In this document: piece after piece, positions 13,061 to 45,599 of the stretch
Layout: each line of letters opens with the position of its first letter
How positions within the stretch are numbered: position 1 is the stretch's first letter
Assembly (NCBI GenBank): GCA_959347315.1
Contig: OY365810.1
Span: 150,001 to 214,000, forward strand
Length of the DNA stretch: 64,000 bases
Reading direction: 5' to 3'
From: Bimastos eiseni
Taxonomy: Eukaryota > Annelida > Clitellata > Crassiclitellata > Lumbricidae
The notes under the pieces: generated by a model
What the model was told of the DNA's origin: nothing
The model's input: the letters and a program-made list of their open reading frames with translations, nothing else
Databases searched by the model: none
Program-made: the position numbers and the translations under genes

Positions 13061-13945
13061 GAGAAGCACGCCGAGATGGAGACAGAAAGAGAGAGAAAGA
13101 GATAGACAGAGAGAGACGTAGATTGGGAGAGAGACTGACAGGCAGAGAGAGAGAGAGAGTGACGTAGATTGAGAGACAGAGCTAGACAGACAGAGACAGA
13201 GAGAGACAGATAGAAAGAAAGAGAGGGAAAGAAGACTGAAGGATAGACCGGAAGAGATGTCGGAGTCTGGTACAAGAGTCAGAATCCCCAGCAGAGCCAT
13301 TCGAATCATTATCCACAGATTGACTGCATAAATACGTCCTATCTCTCTCTCCTCTGTCTCTCCTCTGTCTCTCTGTCTCAGTCTCTCTCCTCTCCTCTGT
13401 CTCTGTCTCTGTCTTTCTCTGTCTGTCTGTCTGTCTGTCTGTTTGCTTTTGCCTCTGTTTCTCCTATAGGCAACACACCTTCATTATCGCATTAAGATAC
13501 TTCACAATCGTTGCTCTTATCTTATCTGTCATCGCAAGGGATACGCATTCCAACGCCTTCATCTTCACACCATCGCTTTCTCCCTCCCTCAGTCTCTCTT
13601 TCTCCCTCAGTCTCTCTCTCCCTTTATCTGTCTCTCTCCCTCTCATTTTCTTTTCCTCCCTTTGTCTCTGCTTTCCTTTCTCTCTCTCTCTGCCATCTTT
13701 TGTCTCTCTCTCTTCGTCTTTGTCTGTCTGTCTCTCTCTGCCTTCCTCTGGCTCTATCCGTCTCTGTCTGTTTGTCTGTCTGTTTGTCTCTCTCTGTCTT
13801 CCTCTGTCTCTTTCCCTCTCTGTCTGTCTGTATCTCTCTCTCTCTCTCTGTCTTTCTCCCTCCATCTCTATCTGTCTGTTTGTCTCTCTCTCTCTCTCTC
13901 TGCCTTCCTCTATCTCTCCTCCTCTCTTTGTCTCTTTCTGTAGTA
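13061..13945. repeat. GA- then CT-rich microsatellite field
   Basis: GAGAGACAGA tracts on + at 13080-13235, CTCTGTCTGTC tracts at 13340-13445 and 13575-13945. All long frames on both strands are repeat artefacts. Confidence 0.9.
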
Positions 13946-14563
13946 TGAAATCTATGGAACTCAGTCTGTCCTTCCCTCTCAATTCCATTCCAATCTTCTT
14001 CCTCTCATCCGTTCTCTCATCCACTTTCCCTTCCTTTCCAACTTCTTCCCTCTTTCACTTCCATTCCATTCCAATTTCCTCCGAATTTTATTTCCTCTTT
14101 CTTCGTCTGATCTTTTGCTTCCAATCCATTTAACGTCTACAAAATTTTCTCCTTTCTTTAGCAAAGAATTCTTCTTTGATGCGATTGGAATTAGTTGTAA
14201 GGAAATCGACTGCAGGCATGGAAGAAAGAATAGTCTTTCTTTCTTTTGCGAATCATTAGGGAATTGTCGTCCACTCAGTTGTTCTGTTGCTCTTGTTTTC
14301 TTGATGTTAAACCAAAGAATGAATCAATTCCGCAGAAGAAATATTTATCTCTGAGGTCATAATATCTTTGAATGTGATTTGCCTGAGTATAACTAGCTAT
14401 AAATTTCTTCTGTTTAACTGATTAAGTCTTTAATCATTGTTCACATCGTATAGCATGATGATCATCTGCGAAGTGCTTAAGTCCTTTGCGTAGTTGAGGT
14501 CGTTGTAGTCATTCATATAACGATTTGAATGACTGTTAATCGTTGTTTTTATCTTTGCTTCAG
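13946..14563. other. Sequence upstream of the first SCUBE exon seen, probably intron
   Basis: No signal-peptide exon with a phase-1 donor was found. AT-rich with a TTCC-rich part (13970-14110). Confidence 0.4.
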
Positions 14564-35020
<20,457 letters not shown>

Positions 35021-35368
35021 TTCTCTCTCTGTCTCTCTCTCTCTCTCTGTCTCTCTCTGTCTCTCTGTCTCTCTCTCTCCACTTTCTTTCCGTAATCTGG
35101 AAAAGAAAGAGACTGACGACGTCCACCTAATTATATGCAATTAATTCTACAAACGACGCAGCTTCGAACGACGGCAAAAATGACAATTATTATTCACATA
35201 GACGCCATTTGAGACACGAAATCTAATTTGCGTCCGAATTCGAGTTTTGAGACCAGCTTTTTTATCCTTCGTCGTCTTGTGATGTTTTTCTGGATGTTTA
35301 ATTATGATAAAAACTTAGTGCTTTGTTAAGTGTATAATTATGTACAATGTTGTATCATTGAAATCTCA
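35021..35368 (+). other. SCUBE 3' untranslated region (inferred)
   Basis: Begins with a CTCTCTGT tract (35024-35075), then AT-rich sequence up to the candidate poly(A) signal. Confidence 0.45.
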
Positions 35369-35374
35369 ATTAAA
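35369..35374 (+). terminator. Candidate poly(A) signal of SCUBE (ATTAAA variant)
   Basis: ATTAAA lies 349 bases after the SCUBE stop, in an AT-rich stretch. It is the commonest variant of AATAAA, but other AT-rich candidates exist and no cleavage site can be proved. Confidence 0.35.
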
Positions 35375-38300
35375 GAGAGAGTTTCGGTGACCATAGAACA
35401 GTGAATAGCTGTGGAGTGGGTTTCTCTCTCTTAAGACCAAGATGGCGACTGCAGCTCTTGGTGCTTCAATAGTTGATGTTAGATTCAGATTAAGCGGCTG
35501 ATTGGTCGATTGTATAATGAAAGATAGTCTGCTTCAACTTAGAGTAAAATAATTAGGTCTATGAGAAGCAGGCATATAAGCAGCATTTCTATGTTGATAT
35601 CTGAGTTGTACCACACATAGTATACTATAGACATATGCGAAGCTCCGCCCACTTAACATGCAAAACACTGTATCACTGGTAACCCGTGTAGCACCTAGTG
35701 GCCGTGGGGTTAGAAAGACAACCATGTCGTCTAATCATACGTGTTGCGCTGTTGCTTCCTAGTATAATGCCAAGAAATCCTCGAGTATGGAATTGGAAGA
35801 AGAGAATAAAGGAAGAGACTAAAGGTACAGGAAAAGGAAGATTAACAAGCAGAGATGTAATTTAAGTAGCTGTAGCAGCAGTACCACACAAATAGTCTTT
35901 GCTGCAGCTGGTAAAGCTCTAGACTCAAGGCTTAACCCACTAGTTAGTTGTTTGCGAGGTGCCCTTGTAGCGGTATCCCCGAGTAACGGCGCCATTAAAA
36001 TTATTATTGTCATTATTATTTTTTTTATTATTAATATTATTGTTATCTTTAGGACCAACATGCAATCTAGATTCCCTGTACAATGCTACCCACGCGAACG
36101 TTTTCTAACCCCCCGGCGGCAGGTGGCACTTCTTGACCTAATTACACTAAAATGGGAGGATCTTCGCATACGTCTATAATATACTATATGTGGTTGTACT
36201 CTGAGCTGTACATACGTACATATGATATTTCAAATGTCGACGGGAATTCTTTGGTTGGTCCTACGTGTGTGCGTGGGTTTGCCATTTCGGAATCATTTTC
36301 AAGCTTAATCTGCATCGTTTTACTCCCTGATGCAATAGTCTAGGTGCAGATGATGTTTGACATGCATCATATGAGTCCGAAGGATGAATGAACGAACGAA
36401 CGAATGAATGCGTGCCGGTTGGCACAGAGAATGCGCTTATGCGAGATGCCCAAAATGCGCTATATTAAGTGGCGTGATACACACATTATTATAATTATTG
36501 TATGTATTCCAACGACGTTTTTGGCTGCTAAATACTTGATAATTTTCGTTATTTTGTGAGTGTATTTTGTAAGATGGGACTCATTTAACTGTCAAGCATT
36601 ACAATAAGAAAAAGGAGCAGATTAATTAAGACACATGACCAGACTATTTCGCTATTTTGAAGAGCGGATTCAGGATCTGTTTCCCGTTTTGGAGTTATGA
36701 AGCAAAACTTATCTGCAAGGCCGTACCGAGCTATAGTAGCATCAATCTTGCGCCCACACATTTTTAAAATAGTGCATTTAATGGAATGCACAACAAATAA
36801 GTTATTCCATCCTGAAATTTACGCCCTTCCCACATTGTCGCCCTGGGCCACGGCCCCGCTTACCCCTCCCTCGGTACGGCCCTGCTGATCTGAATTTCAT
36901 AATGTATGGAATAATGGACCGAATTAATGTTAATGTTCTGCTCCGTGTTATAGATTCATTCTTCGTAATTTTCTGCTTTTTAAATCTCTAATTTTACTGA
37001 TTCAACGAAAGATTATCCAATGGTTCTGCGGAATATGGAGGAGGAAAAGGAGGTTGTTGTTGTTTTCTTTATCTGGTACCGAGGCCTCTGTGTCGGAATG
37101 AATTCATTTGAATAAATTATAATGCTTCACTGAATGAATTAAAACAGGATTTTACCAGACCTACGTGTCATTCTTGTAACAATGATATGCTATCATTGAA
37201 ATTGCGCAAAATGAGTGAGTCAGTGAGACCTGATAAAGTTGCAGATCACATGGTACAGATAGTAATTGTTTCCTAAAATTCCCTCGCAGTCTAATTTTAA
37301 CTGTGTGCAGAGCGGCGATCTCGTTTGACAGATGGGGGACCCAATGAGATGGGTAGAAAATGTGGGGGAGGACAAACGTATAACGTGTCCACTCTCTGTG
37401 AAAGGTGGGGGACTGTAGCATTGTCTGCAGCATTATACAAATAAACTGTTAATTATTTATTATAGGTAAGAATAAAATAAGCATGTTTAATTCAATGACC
37501 GCACTTATTTAGCTCTGAACGGCATAATAATGTAATGAATCTCCTGTTTAAACACAAATCGATGTTAATCGTTAGACAATATCCGCCAAATCATGATAGC
37601 GCTATATGAAGGATTAACGTCTGAACTATCAAATCAACCAATAGAAGCGCACCATTATGAATTGACCTATATAATCATCGTGGTAATGACAAGGTCAACC
37701 AATGAGAAGATACTATTATTTTCAAACGCTCAACTTGGCATTTCAACTAGGCATTTCTTCGACGATTTACGGTCAATCGCTCCACTATTAAATCCCAGAA
37801 AGTTATGTCAACCTTCTATACACATTGACTAAGAAAACTCCGACGATCATGGCGATCCATCAAGCTCATTTTCTTATCACAACTTGAGTTAGCAATCCGA
37901 AAATATGAAGACCGCAGCCTCTCGATTTACAAATCTCGCTCAACTGTCAACAACACCTAGCATTCCATCCTTGAATGCGAGTGCGATTTGAAATATATCT
38001 TGCGATAGCGAAGTGCTTGAGTTAACTTATCGTTGCGAACTGGATATTTCACGTTTACCTTGGATTTCGTTGGCTGGGTATTGTCAGCACCAAGTACTCG
38101 CATCGGGAAGTAACGGCATTTGTTTGACAGTCACAAACGATTGGATTGTTACATGTATTGTCTGCGTGGTTTGACAACTGGTGATGTCGTCCTGGAATAG
38201 TGTAGCAATTTCAATGATCTACTCACGAATAATCGAAAATACCTTTGAAGAACTGAACTGTCCGAATTCATCGAATTACATATGCACCAAGCTTCAGATA

Positions 38301-38936
38301 AGCTCAGGGTTTTACTAAGTGTGCCATTCTAATTAGAATAGGATATGTGATTTGTTGATATGACTTTGAATTAGGCCTACTTTGTTCTAATATGCTATTT
38401 CAACTACAACATGTCTAGTATCTTACAAAAGCTCTCTCTAAGGTATACAGTTATTTCCTATAGCCATGTGCAACGATGCAAGGCTTGTAACCTTCTGATC
38501 GAGAACTATTATATATTAATCTTTCAACATAAGGGCACTACATTGTCCCCCTCGGCCCCCGGATGGCCGCCTCTCACTGTGATAATAATTATGCAGACAG
38601 GTGCTGTAGGCTTCTTGCTTCGGGCTGTCACAGCTGGAATAATTGATTTAAATGACCTTTCTAATAGTGAACGACCATATTATCGAAATGTTTAAAATGC
38701 TATAAGAAAATAACAACACAAGAATTTATAGATTTCCATTTCCATAAAATTTCAAAAACTTTTTGCCAAGAAAAATTCAATCGAAAGAATTAAAATTTAG
38801 TATTAAATGGAAATTTTAAAATATTAACGGCAGAATTTCCAGAAAGTATCGTATTTACATAATCTGGGATCTACAGTATGATGCCATAGACCAATATCTT
38901 TCCATTGTTGCTTTGCTTCGAACCCGTTGAGTATTA
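35375..38936. other. Intergenic stretch without a recognised gene
   Basis: ATT-rich run at 36000-36045 and GAAC/GAAT run at 36384-36412. An ATG in a good context at 35441 (ccaagATGG) opens only 19 codons. A GC-rich patch at 36835-36890 resembles a dispersed repeat end. No multi-exon gene seen on either strand. Confidence 0.4.
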
Positions 38937-39133
38937 TACTTCTTACGCTGAGTAAATAATAAAATGAAAGCAGACATCTTGTTTTACATACATTCATACA
39001 AGTCTATGACGTCACATTATCAAATGCATATAAAATAATGTTTTAGTTAAACATGACGTCACAATATCAATGGATGTAAAACGAACTTTGTAAGCATTCT
39101 CACGCAACAATAGCATAATCATTGAACTTCAAA
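38937..39133. repeat. 197-bp block with two palindromic CREs, copy 1
   Basis: Matches 48558-48754 with about two differences. Contains TGACGTCA twice (39007-39014 and 39054-39061). Starts ACTTCTTACGCTGAG and ends CATTGAACTTCA. In this copy it lies about 670 bases beyond the stop of Cys-rich copy A. Confidence 0.9.
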
Positions 39134-39178
39134 GTTAAAAACAGACAAATAGAAAATAAATATGATGAGCATTGTGAA

Positions 39179-39560
39179 GATTCAAGGGTACTTGTCTGTT
39201 ATATGGCACCCAATTTTTGTCAACATCGTTATCAATTTGTTATTTCCTTTATTAAAGAGCAAGCATAGTGAGGGTCGGTTAGGGTTTGTTTTAGGGCTAT
39301 TGTAGCTCATAGATGTAGGGTGTCAAGACAGGGTCGTGACTCCTTATGGATAAATTTTATACGTGTTCGGCCGTAGAAGTAAGAGTTTTATTTTTATTAC
39401 GGCAAAAGTTTAGGCCAAATGTAATTTATTGTTATTCAAAATATAGAAACCGGGCGTGTAAATCATTGGCATAGCACAAAATAAATATAAACTAGAGAAG
39501 TTAATGGAAAAGCGATAACACGATTTTGGGGGTCGTATAACAGACAAGTACCGATTCAAG
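39179..39560. mobile_element. hAT-type MITE with perfect 8-bp target-site duplication
   Basis: Element 39187-39552 (366 bp) has inverted ends GGTACTTGTCTGTTATA and its complement (TATAACAGACAAGTACC). It is flanked by GATTCAAG at 39179-39186 and 39553-39560. An 8-bp duplication is typical of hAT elements. No transposase. It lies in the 3' flank of Cys-rich copy A. Confidence 0.85.
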
Positions 39561-39805
39561 GCAACGGATGCAAAATTAATAGAATATATAAGGAATGGAC
39601 AAAACTTCTGATTAGTGTTAGATTGAATTCCAAAAGTGCGAAATTGTGTTGGCTGCTACTTATTGTCTAGATGACTCCATTCGTGTTAATAGTACGAAAC
39701 TTTAACTCATAGTAAGCCTATCATGTTGAGACAGATGAGCTGCAGTCGTTCCTTGAGATTCATTTAGCGCTATTTGTGGAGGCGAAGGCGGCCATTTTGT
39801 TCGTG

Positions 39806-40265
39806 TTAGCAACATCGCTCAATGACACACAACTGCAACGCCTCTCCTTCGCGAAGGCCACATTGCGTCTGCTTGCAAATGGTAGAGGCGACATCTATCC
39901 TCGGCTGCATGGCATCATTTCCGGTTAAGGGATCACCGGAAATGACGTAGCAGATGTTTTCGAGGCAGTATTTGACGGCCGAATAGGAATGCGAACGACA
40001 GATGATACCTTTTGAGAAGTCGTGGGGGTCCTGTTGAACATTGGAAGAAGTGCCGAGATCTCCATGAAAATATGGAGCGGAAGGGAATGTCGGGTAGTTT
40101 GGGTCCTTGTTGAGATCGCGGCGTGTTGGAAGCACCAAGATGGCGTCCGGACAGTATTCGGTGAGGCACTTAAGGTAGTATCTGGTGTTCAAGTACTTGA
40201 AGCAATAGATCTCAAGGCAAGAACTCATCTCATCACCCCAGTAGCGTCGCTTCAGGTTAAACTCT
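39806..40265 (-). CDS. Copy A exon 3: Cys-rich modules and stop
   Basis: Acceptor with a strong pyrimidine tract ending ctattcag, phase 2 in, TAA at 39808-39806. Key segments are [59 protein letters not shown] and LQLCVIERCC. Long open frame on the minus strand without low complexity. Confidence 0.78.
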
Positions 40266-42101
40266 CTGAATAGTAGGAGACAAAGAAAATTGTTGGCAAC
40301 ACTCACGAATCAGAACATGATCATATCTTCTCTTTATTTTACCAGAGTTGTGTAACCATGTGATGTTCAACTAATTATTATAATCATCAATTACAATACT
40401 CTATATCTGAACATTAAAATCATTTTAGAATCATGAACACTGATGGCCATTGCTAGATTATAAATTATTCTGCATTGACAATTAAACCATCCTCCATATA
40501 ATTAATAGCTGTCAGTTCATCTGTCAATCATTGGATCAGTTCTAGCTATTGCGATGCTGATCATTCCCTCATTGGCCAAAACTTATACAGTGCCGAACTT
40601 TCCGCTGCACGGATCGGCTCCTAGCCTAAGACAGAGTATTTAAGTTAGTATAAACCCCCAAACTAGGGTTCGTTGCTGGTCATGATGGAGGAAGAACCAA
40701 GGCTGGACGTCGACGGCCGGAGCGCAGACCAGGACAACTCGAGGTTGGCATTCGACTTCTAGGTATGTCCTGGCTCCAGATCGCTGCAGCTAATACATTA
40801 CTTAGTCATTTCAATAGTCAATATCTTAACCGATTGTATCTCATAACTTCATCAACCGAACGACAACGCTAAGCAGCTACTACGTAACGTAATGTATCAA
40901 TCTCACATTCTCAGGTCCAATGTATAATTGAGCATTCTTAGTTATATTCCCGAAAGGCATTTATTACGAACATTGTAATGCTTCATTTTAGATAAGATTC
41001 ATCGTATTACTTTTGTATAGTTTAGAATTGCTTGTATAATAAATCATTAGTGGAATATCTTTTGTCATTCGTGACTAGTCTTCCCCGGATATATATGATG
41101 TAAGCTATCGAACAGTCAACCAGCGCTAGCTATGATCTAGGTATAGACCACTATATATATCTGTAACACTTAGCTAAACTGCGGGTTCGAGTCTTCTCAC
41201 ATACACACAGCCTGTACGTTTACAGTTGTATGGTCTCGAGACAGTGTCTCGGTCTCGAGACGTCTCGATACAGTTTTAGTGTCTCGGTCTCGGAAGCCTG
41301 CTGTCTCGGTCTCGAGGTAGTGTCTCGAATTTTTAGAAACTGTCTTGAAGTGAAAGTCTTGTTCTGTCTCGAACAAGAGATCTCGAAAAGTTTCGCGTTA
41401 ACTGTCTTAAAATCTTGTACAATATAAAAACTATTCTCAGGGATTGGTACTATATACATTATAAGTTTCAAATTGAAATTACAAATGAACCTTATTCCCG
41501 AAATCTGAAACATTAGTGTTTTACAGCATTTTATATAGGATCACTTGTCTTTTACTGCCTCGTACTGTCTTGAGCCTAGTGTCTCGGTCTTGGTACCTCA
41601 CTGTCACGGTCTCGGGCTCTCGGCACCTCACTGTTTCGGTCTCGTCTTGGTATTGAAGTTTCGAGTCTTGCATACAACACTGTATTTTACTAATGCTGCT
41701 GACATAATTTATTATCGGAGAGTCTTCGAACAGACACTGACGGACCAGAGAACTTTGCATCTAAGCTGAAGTGTATACAGCGTCTCTTTTCTGTTCGTTA
41801 AATTGGATTTAACGTATATTAGTACAGCAGGCTACAATAGGTTCATGGATATTATCATTCGATAGTGTCATAGAACTGCGCTGCATTTATGAGACTCTCC
41901 TTAAGCGGTCGATTTCTTTACTTATCTCCTTAAACGAAGATTTTCTGATGACATCAAATTGATTGTTGTAATCATCTGTCTATTAACACTGTGATGATGG
42001 ATGTCATTGTTGACAATCACGAACGTAACTGTTGTTAATTGCGTAAGCAAAGACTAACAACGATAATGATTAGAAATAACACATCAAATGACAAATGATG
42101 G

Positions 42102-42143
<42 letters not shown>

Positions 42144-42528
42144 GGTAATGGTGGTGGTGGAATGGCGGTCTATGCATCCGATGACCGCCTAGTACCTACT
42201 GTTCTGGTGCAGAATTCTCGACGATTTGTGCGACCATAAATCCTACAAAACAAACAGATGAGATTCAGGAGTAATAGCTTCCAAAAGGAAAGACGCAACT
42301 GGAAGAGATAGGAAATCATTTCTTCAAGATTCCACGAGCCAATCGAAATGAACGACTTAACACGGAGGAGTGACGTTATTGTAAAAATAATAATAGGCCT
42401 AATAATAGGATAATAATAATAATAATGATAATAATAATAATTACCAAATAATTAATAAAATTACTAAAACATTTTTATACCGTCATTCATGTCAGCATGT
42501 CTGCATATACGTCAGATTGTTTTTTTCT

Positions 42529-42580
<52 letters not shown>

Positions 42581-42587
42581 TAATAAC

Positions 42588-42624
<37 letters not shown>

Positions 42625-43161
42625 TTCGAAGACACTCGAGAAGCTAGCTATCTTTTTCAGCGGCTCTCGATTAATCATCCAGCGCTTCAACGCTATCGCG
42701 TTTCGAGGTACATTCTTAATGCCTGAACCGGTGGAGACGTAACCGTTCCAGATAACCCAATTTCTCTGTCTCCGGACAATTTTTTTGTCATCTGTGGGAT
42801 CAGAACCATCTCGGAAATAATAATAATACAGACTACTTAGTATTTTGTTGACAGTTTGGAATTTTTTTTAAAACGTTAGAGTCAATCGTTGTCTAGTCTC
42901 CCGATTGCTATAGTTTCCAACTCGGAGGCCGTTGGATAAACGTTGAAGAAGATGGCTGGTTTCACGCTGGTCACCTTTTGCTGCTGTTATTTAATATAGA
43001 TCTGAGATCTTGTCTCCTAGTTCACTGACGAATCTCAGTGACTCTAGGCCTATATGTGGCAGCTTCCTGCGGTTTCGACTGCGACTGGGATAAAGGGATG
43101 TGCCTGCGAGATTGCTGCATATTTGCAATGCTTGTTATGAGCCGCTTTATCGGCTTAATAT

Positions 43162-43242
<81 letters not shown>

Positions 43243-43872
43243 CGTTTCGAGGCACTTTCACCAACCACGACAACGACGACGAGTAGGGCCATTTTCAGAC
43301 AAATTGCATAATAGCTAGCAATCTCTAAGTCCCTGAGGGATCCTGTATACCTCGGGGCAAAAAATAAAATAATAATAGTCTAATTTCAAACTGACAAGTC
43401 TCAGTATGATTACGAGTACAGTAGGCCTATGAACGAATGATGACAAGTTTTACAGGAGTCGAATATAATCGTCAGCAGACATGCAAGGCGTCCATTGCGT
43501 CATACATGGCATGTTAGCGCAACGCCGCCGCCTAGCGAAAGAAGGACCAGTCAATCTTAGGGGGGCTACGGGTCTCGAACTCAGTTCCTCAGCTCTGTGT
43601 CTCAGTGTGTTCATCATTACTCCATACCGCCCTCCTTTATCCCACGGCGCTGAGACTTCTTTCCATTTGAACAACTGGAGGGAGACAGAAGAAGCGGCGA
43701 ATCAACGCGACTCATCGATTGGGATACCGGCTTCACGTTCAATTGGCGCTATATAAACGGACGGATTCCGATTAATGTTGATGAAAGGCGGCACAATAAA
43801 GGAGAGATTAATTGCAGGAATAGAAGGAACAACAGAGGCAGAGAAAGAAGAAAGTAGGACGGTGAGAGGGTG

Positions 43873-43905
<33 letters not shown>

Positions 43906-44739
43906 GAGTGGAAGTGGGGTCAATGCATTTGCTGTCGTTAAATATATTAATGTAGTCTAATTGTTACTGAATTTGATATAATTTGTGATTATCGAGGAAA
44001 CAATTGTCAAAAGGTGAATGTTTAAATAATCGATTTTGATTGGGGATACAATCGTCATAATATCGGTCTAGAAATAGATAGCTATAGATTTCAGTGGTTA
44101 AGTAACAGTTGATGATTTTCAATCATATTTAATTTTACGTATTTTGTTACACTTCATTTCATAAAAAACCTGCATAAAATTGGAGCGGCACAAGTTCACA
44201 ATAGCTGACTATACGACTAGGCCTACAGACTATTGCATCAAACCTTGTCATGACCTTTGGTTGAAAATGAACTCTTGTTATCATTATGGTTGACCCGCTC
44301 ATCTATTAGCTTTTTGTACCTTTTCTGTTGTGTCAGTTCATTTTGTGATCGCATTATAATTTTCACGTTTTTATCTTCATGGAAAGTAGTTTAGTTGAAC
44401 CTCATTTAGTTGAAATCTAAATTCGATGCTCTTTGCAATATTAATTCGGCGAATCTAGATATAACGTGAAATCGTATTGACATAATACCAACCCTGCAGT
44501 GGCAAACAATTACATAACACTGATTTGAGATCAAATGTAGGCAATACTACACGTCATCTTTGGACATCATATCAGCCAACGACGATAAACTCCGTTAACT
44601 AAACATTAAATACAATGCTGAAGGAGGGAATTTAAAGGCGTAATATAAATGTTGAGATGAATGGCTACATGAACCAACCTTGTTGCAAGATAATCGCCAA
44701 GAGAACGAATGCAATGATCCTCTTCTGAGAATGAAACAT
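39806..44739 (-). CDS. Secreted 12-cysteine repeat protein of unknown family (copy A), three exons
   Basis: Three minus-strand exons (44739-44679, 42242-42200, 40265-39806) join in phases 1 and 2 with AG/GT borders to give 187 residues plus TAA. Exon 1 supplies a signal peptide (IIAFVLLAIILQQ core, continuing to GFMVA). Exon 3 carries all 12 cysteines in three modules of the form C-x4-C, 10-11 residues, C-x4-C; the middle module lacks its first cysteine. A KRR site precedes module 1 and an RR site follows it, as in processed secreted peptides. The model is supported by a tandem paralogue with the same exon structure at 48740-52160 and by a diverged homologous C-terminus at 48380-48517. I do not recognise the family. 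An extracellular peptide, hormone-like or defence role is only a guess. Intron 1 holds AAT microsatellites and a SINE relic; intron 2 holds the GGTCTC repeat. Confidence 0.75.
41225..41690. repeat. GTCTCGG-rich repeat flanking a unique core (copy A intron 2)
   Basis: Clusters of GTCTCGGTCTCGAGAC-like units at 41229-41400 and 41570-41660 flank an AT-rich core of about 170 bp. Repeated at 49885-50345 through the segmental duplication. A sister arrangement with GGTCTTGGTCTCG units occurs at 30430-31265. Confidence 0.6.
42097..42143. repeat. (GAT)n microsatellite
   Basis: Sixteen or so GAT units; only about a third as long in the duplicate at 50761-50786. Confidence 0.92.
42200..42242 (-). CDS. 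Copy A exon 2: 43-bp micro-exon
   Basis: Acceptor tttgtag, donor gtaggt, phase 1 in and phase 2 out. Encodes GFMVAQIVENSAPEQ across its borders: the end of the signal region (MVA then Q is a plausible cleavage point) and the start of a propeptide. The matching exon at 50885-50843 has the same length and splice sites but I to T and Q to K changes. Confidence 0.7.
42536..42625. repeat. (AAT)n microsatellite
   Basis: Near-pure AAT run in intron 1 of Cys-rich copy A. Confidence 0.93.
43164..43242. repeat. (AAT)n microsatellite
   Basis: Pure AAT run of about 26 units; the Asn and Leu frames through it are artefacts. Confidence 0.95.
43455..43660 (-). mobile_element. tRNA-derived SINE relic, second copy
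   Basis: Minus strand carries B-box-like GAGTTCGAGACCC, then GGCGGCGGCGTTGCG and ACGCAATGGACGCCTTGC, matching the element at 8470-8605. It lies in intron 1 of Cys-rich copy A. Confidence 0.55.
44679..44739 (-). CDS. Copy A exon 1: start codon and signal peptide
   Basis: ATG at 44739 (A at -3) opens 20 codons, MFHSQKRIIAFVLLAIILQQ, plus one base before donor GTTGGT. The n-region K-R followed by a long hydrophobic core is a classical signal peptide. The paralogue exon at 52160-52100 is also exactly 20 codons plus one base with donor GTTGGA. Confidence 0.72.
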
Positions 44740-44938
44740 TCTTCAGATGAATGGATTCAACGGTCGATGGTCGACGTTGAAATTGACGAAAGACAAAACG
44801 AAAACGAGATCGAGATCTTACAACTAGGTTTTCCAATTAATTAAATATATTATATTAATTACAAATAATTATGCAGAGGTGTCTAGAGTCTGTCCACACG
44901 CGTACCAACTGATTCGAATAACTCCAGATCTGATATAG

Positions 44939-45142
44939 TCAAGTGATGCCAATGTAGCAGGTATATTCCGACACAATAGTAATCGTAGAGTAGAGGATCT
45001 GCTGCTGTTCTGGCGAGGGAGTGTCCGTTCCGTCCAACGCAATCTGTGTCTGCAATCGTTCCTTCTGTCCAAATCGAATGAACGTATCCTGTTTATAGCT
45101 ACGACACGATATTCCTCTTTTACAAGAGGTTTTGTCTATGTG
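44939..45142 (-). CDS. Possible minus-strand terminal exon, frame uncertain
   Basis: After a good acceptor (tctttctag at about 45151-45143) two minus-strand frames are open. One reads SCKRGISCRSYKQDTFIRFG, then ILYSTITIVSEYTCYIGIT, stopping at 44941-44939; its alternating hydrophobic end looks like beta strands. The other, from a second acceptor (acatag), reads TKPLVKEEYRVVAINRIRSF and runs to a stop near 44872. A separate open stretch near 45520-45590 (TLESVVYVQDVLATVDELE, donor GTAAAC, phase 0) could precede the second frame only. No family recognised; the split between frames keeps confidence low. Confidence 0.3.
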   Translation of the reverse strand, partial: HIDKTSCKRGISCRSYKQDTFIRFGQKERLQTQIALDGTDTPSPEQQQILYSTITIVSEYTCYIGIT

Positions 45143-45209
45143 TAGGTCCCCTAGAAAGACAGACAAAGAGACAGACACACACGAGCACATAGACACTGAC
45201 AGAATGACG

Positions 45210-45214
45210 TACAC

Positions 45215-45259
<45 letters not shown>

Positions 45260-45402
45260 GAGACAGAGAGACAGAGACAGACAGAGAGAGACAGAGAGAG
45301 AGAGACAGTGAGAGAGAGACAGAGAGAGAGAGAGACAGAGAGAGAGAGAGAGACAGAGAGAGAGAGACAGAGAGAGAGACAGAGAGAGAGACAGAGAGAG
45401 GG
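45210..45402. repeat. (GA)n/GAGACAGA tract
   Basis: About 190 bp; lies between the two uncertain minus-strand exon candidates. Confidence 0.93.
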
Positions 45403-45505
45403 GGAGATGGATTGAGATAGGAATGGATCTGTCATCGGGCGTCCATCAGACACAATGATTAGGATTCTTCAACGAATCCATTCCATCCATCATTCGTTTA
45501 CAGTC

Positions 45506-45573
45506 AAATCCGTCTCCAGTTCGTCAACCGTCGCCAACACGTCCTGTACATATACAACTGATTCCAAAGTGTC
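45506..45573 (-). CDS. Possible minus-strand coding exon upstream of 45143
   Basis: Minus-strand segment between a TAG acceptor near 45574 and donor GTAAAC, encoding TLESVVYVQDVLATVDELE and a few more residues. The composition is protein-like and the other two frames are closed, but there is no homologue I can name. It may belong with the exon at 44939-45142. Confidence 0.22.
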
Positions 45574-45599
45574 TACTCTAACTAGACATTAAACTTTTA

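Larger units (their letters stand above)
40094..42249. repeat. Segmental duplication block, copy A (partner 48755-50890)
   Basis: Nearly identical to 48755-50890; only a handful of single-base differences were seen, besides a shorter GAT microsatellite in the partner. The first roughly 35 bases (40094-40130) are clearly more diverged than the rest. The block covers exon 2, intron 2 and the 5' half of exon 3 of the Cys-rich gene. Confidence 0.92.

Noticed and set aside
40670..40775. Plus-strand exon [20 protein letters not shown] with donor GTATGT, TATA-like TATTTAAG upstream
   Set aside because: It ends in a stop just before the donor and is conserved only through the duplication; it may be part of an LTR, but no clear ends were found.
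41220..41769. Frames of 65-97 codons on both strands, conserved at 49881-50430
   Set aside because: Conservation is due to the recent segmental duplication, not selection; they run through the GTCTCGG repeat.
44939..45142. IL-17-like or cystine-knot cytokine
   Set aside because: The cysteine spacing does not fit either family, and the frame itself is uncertain.
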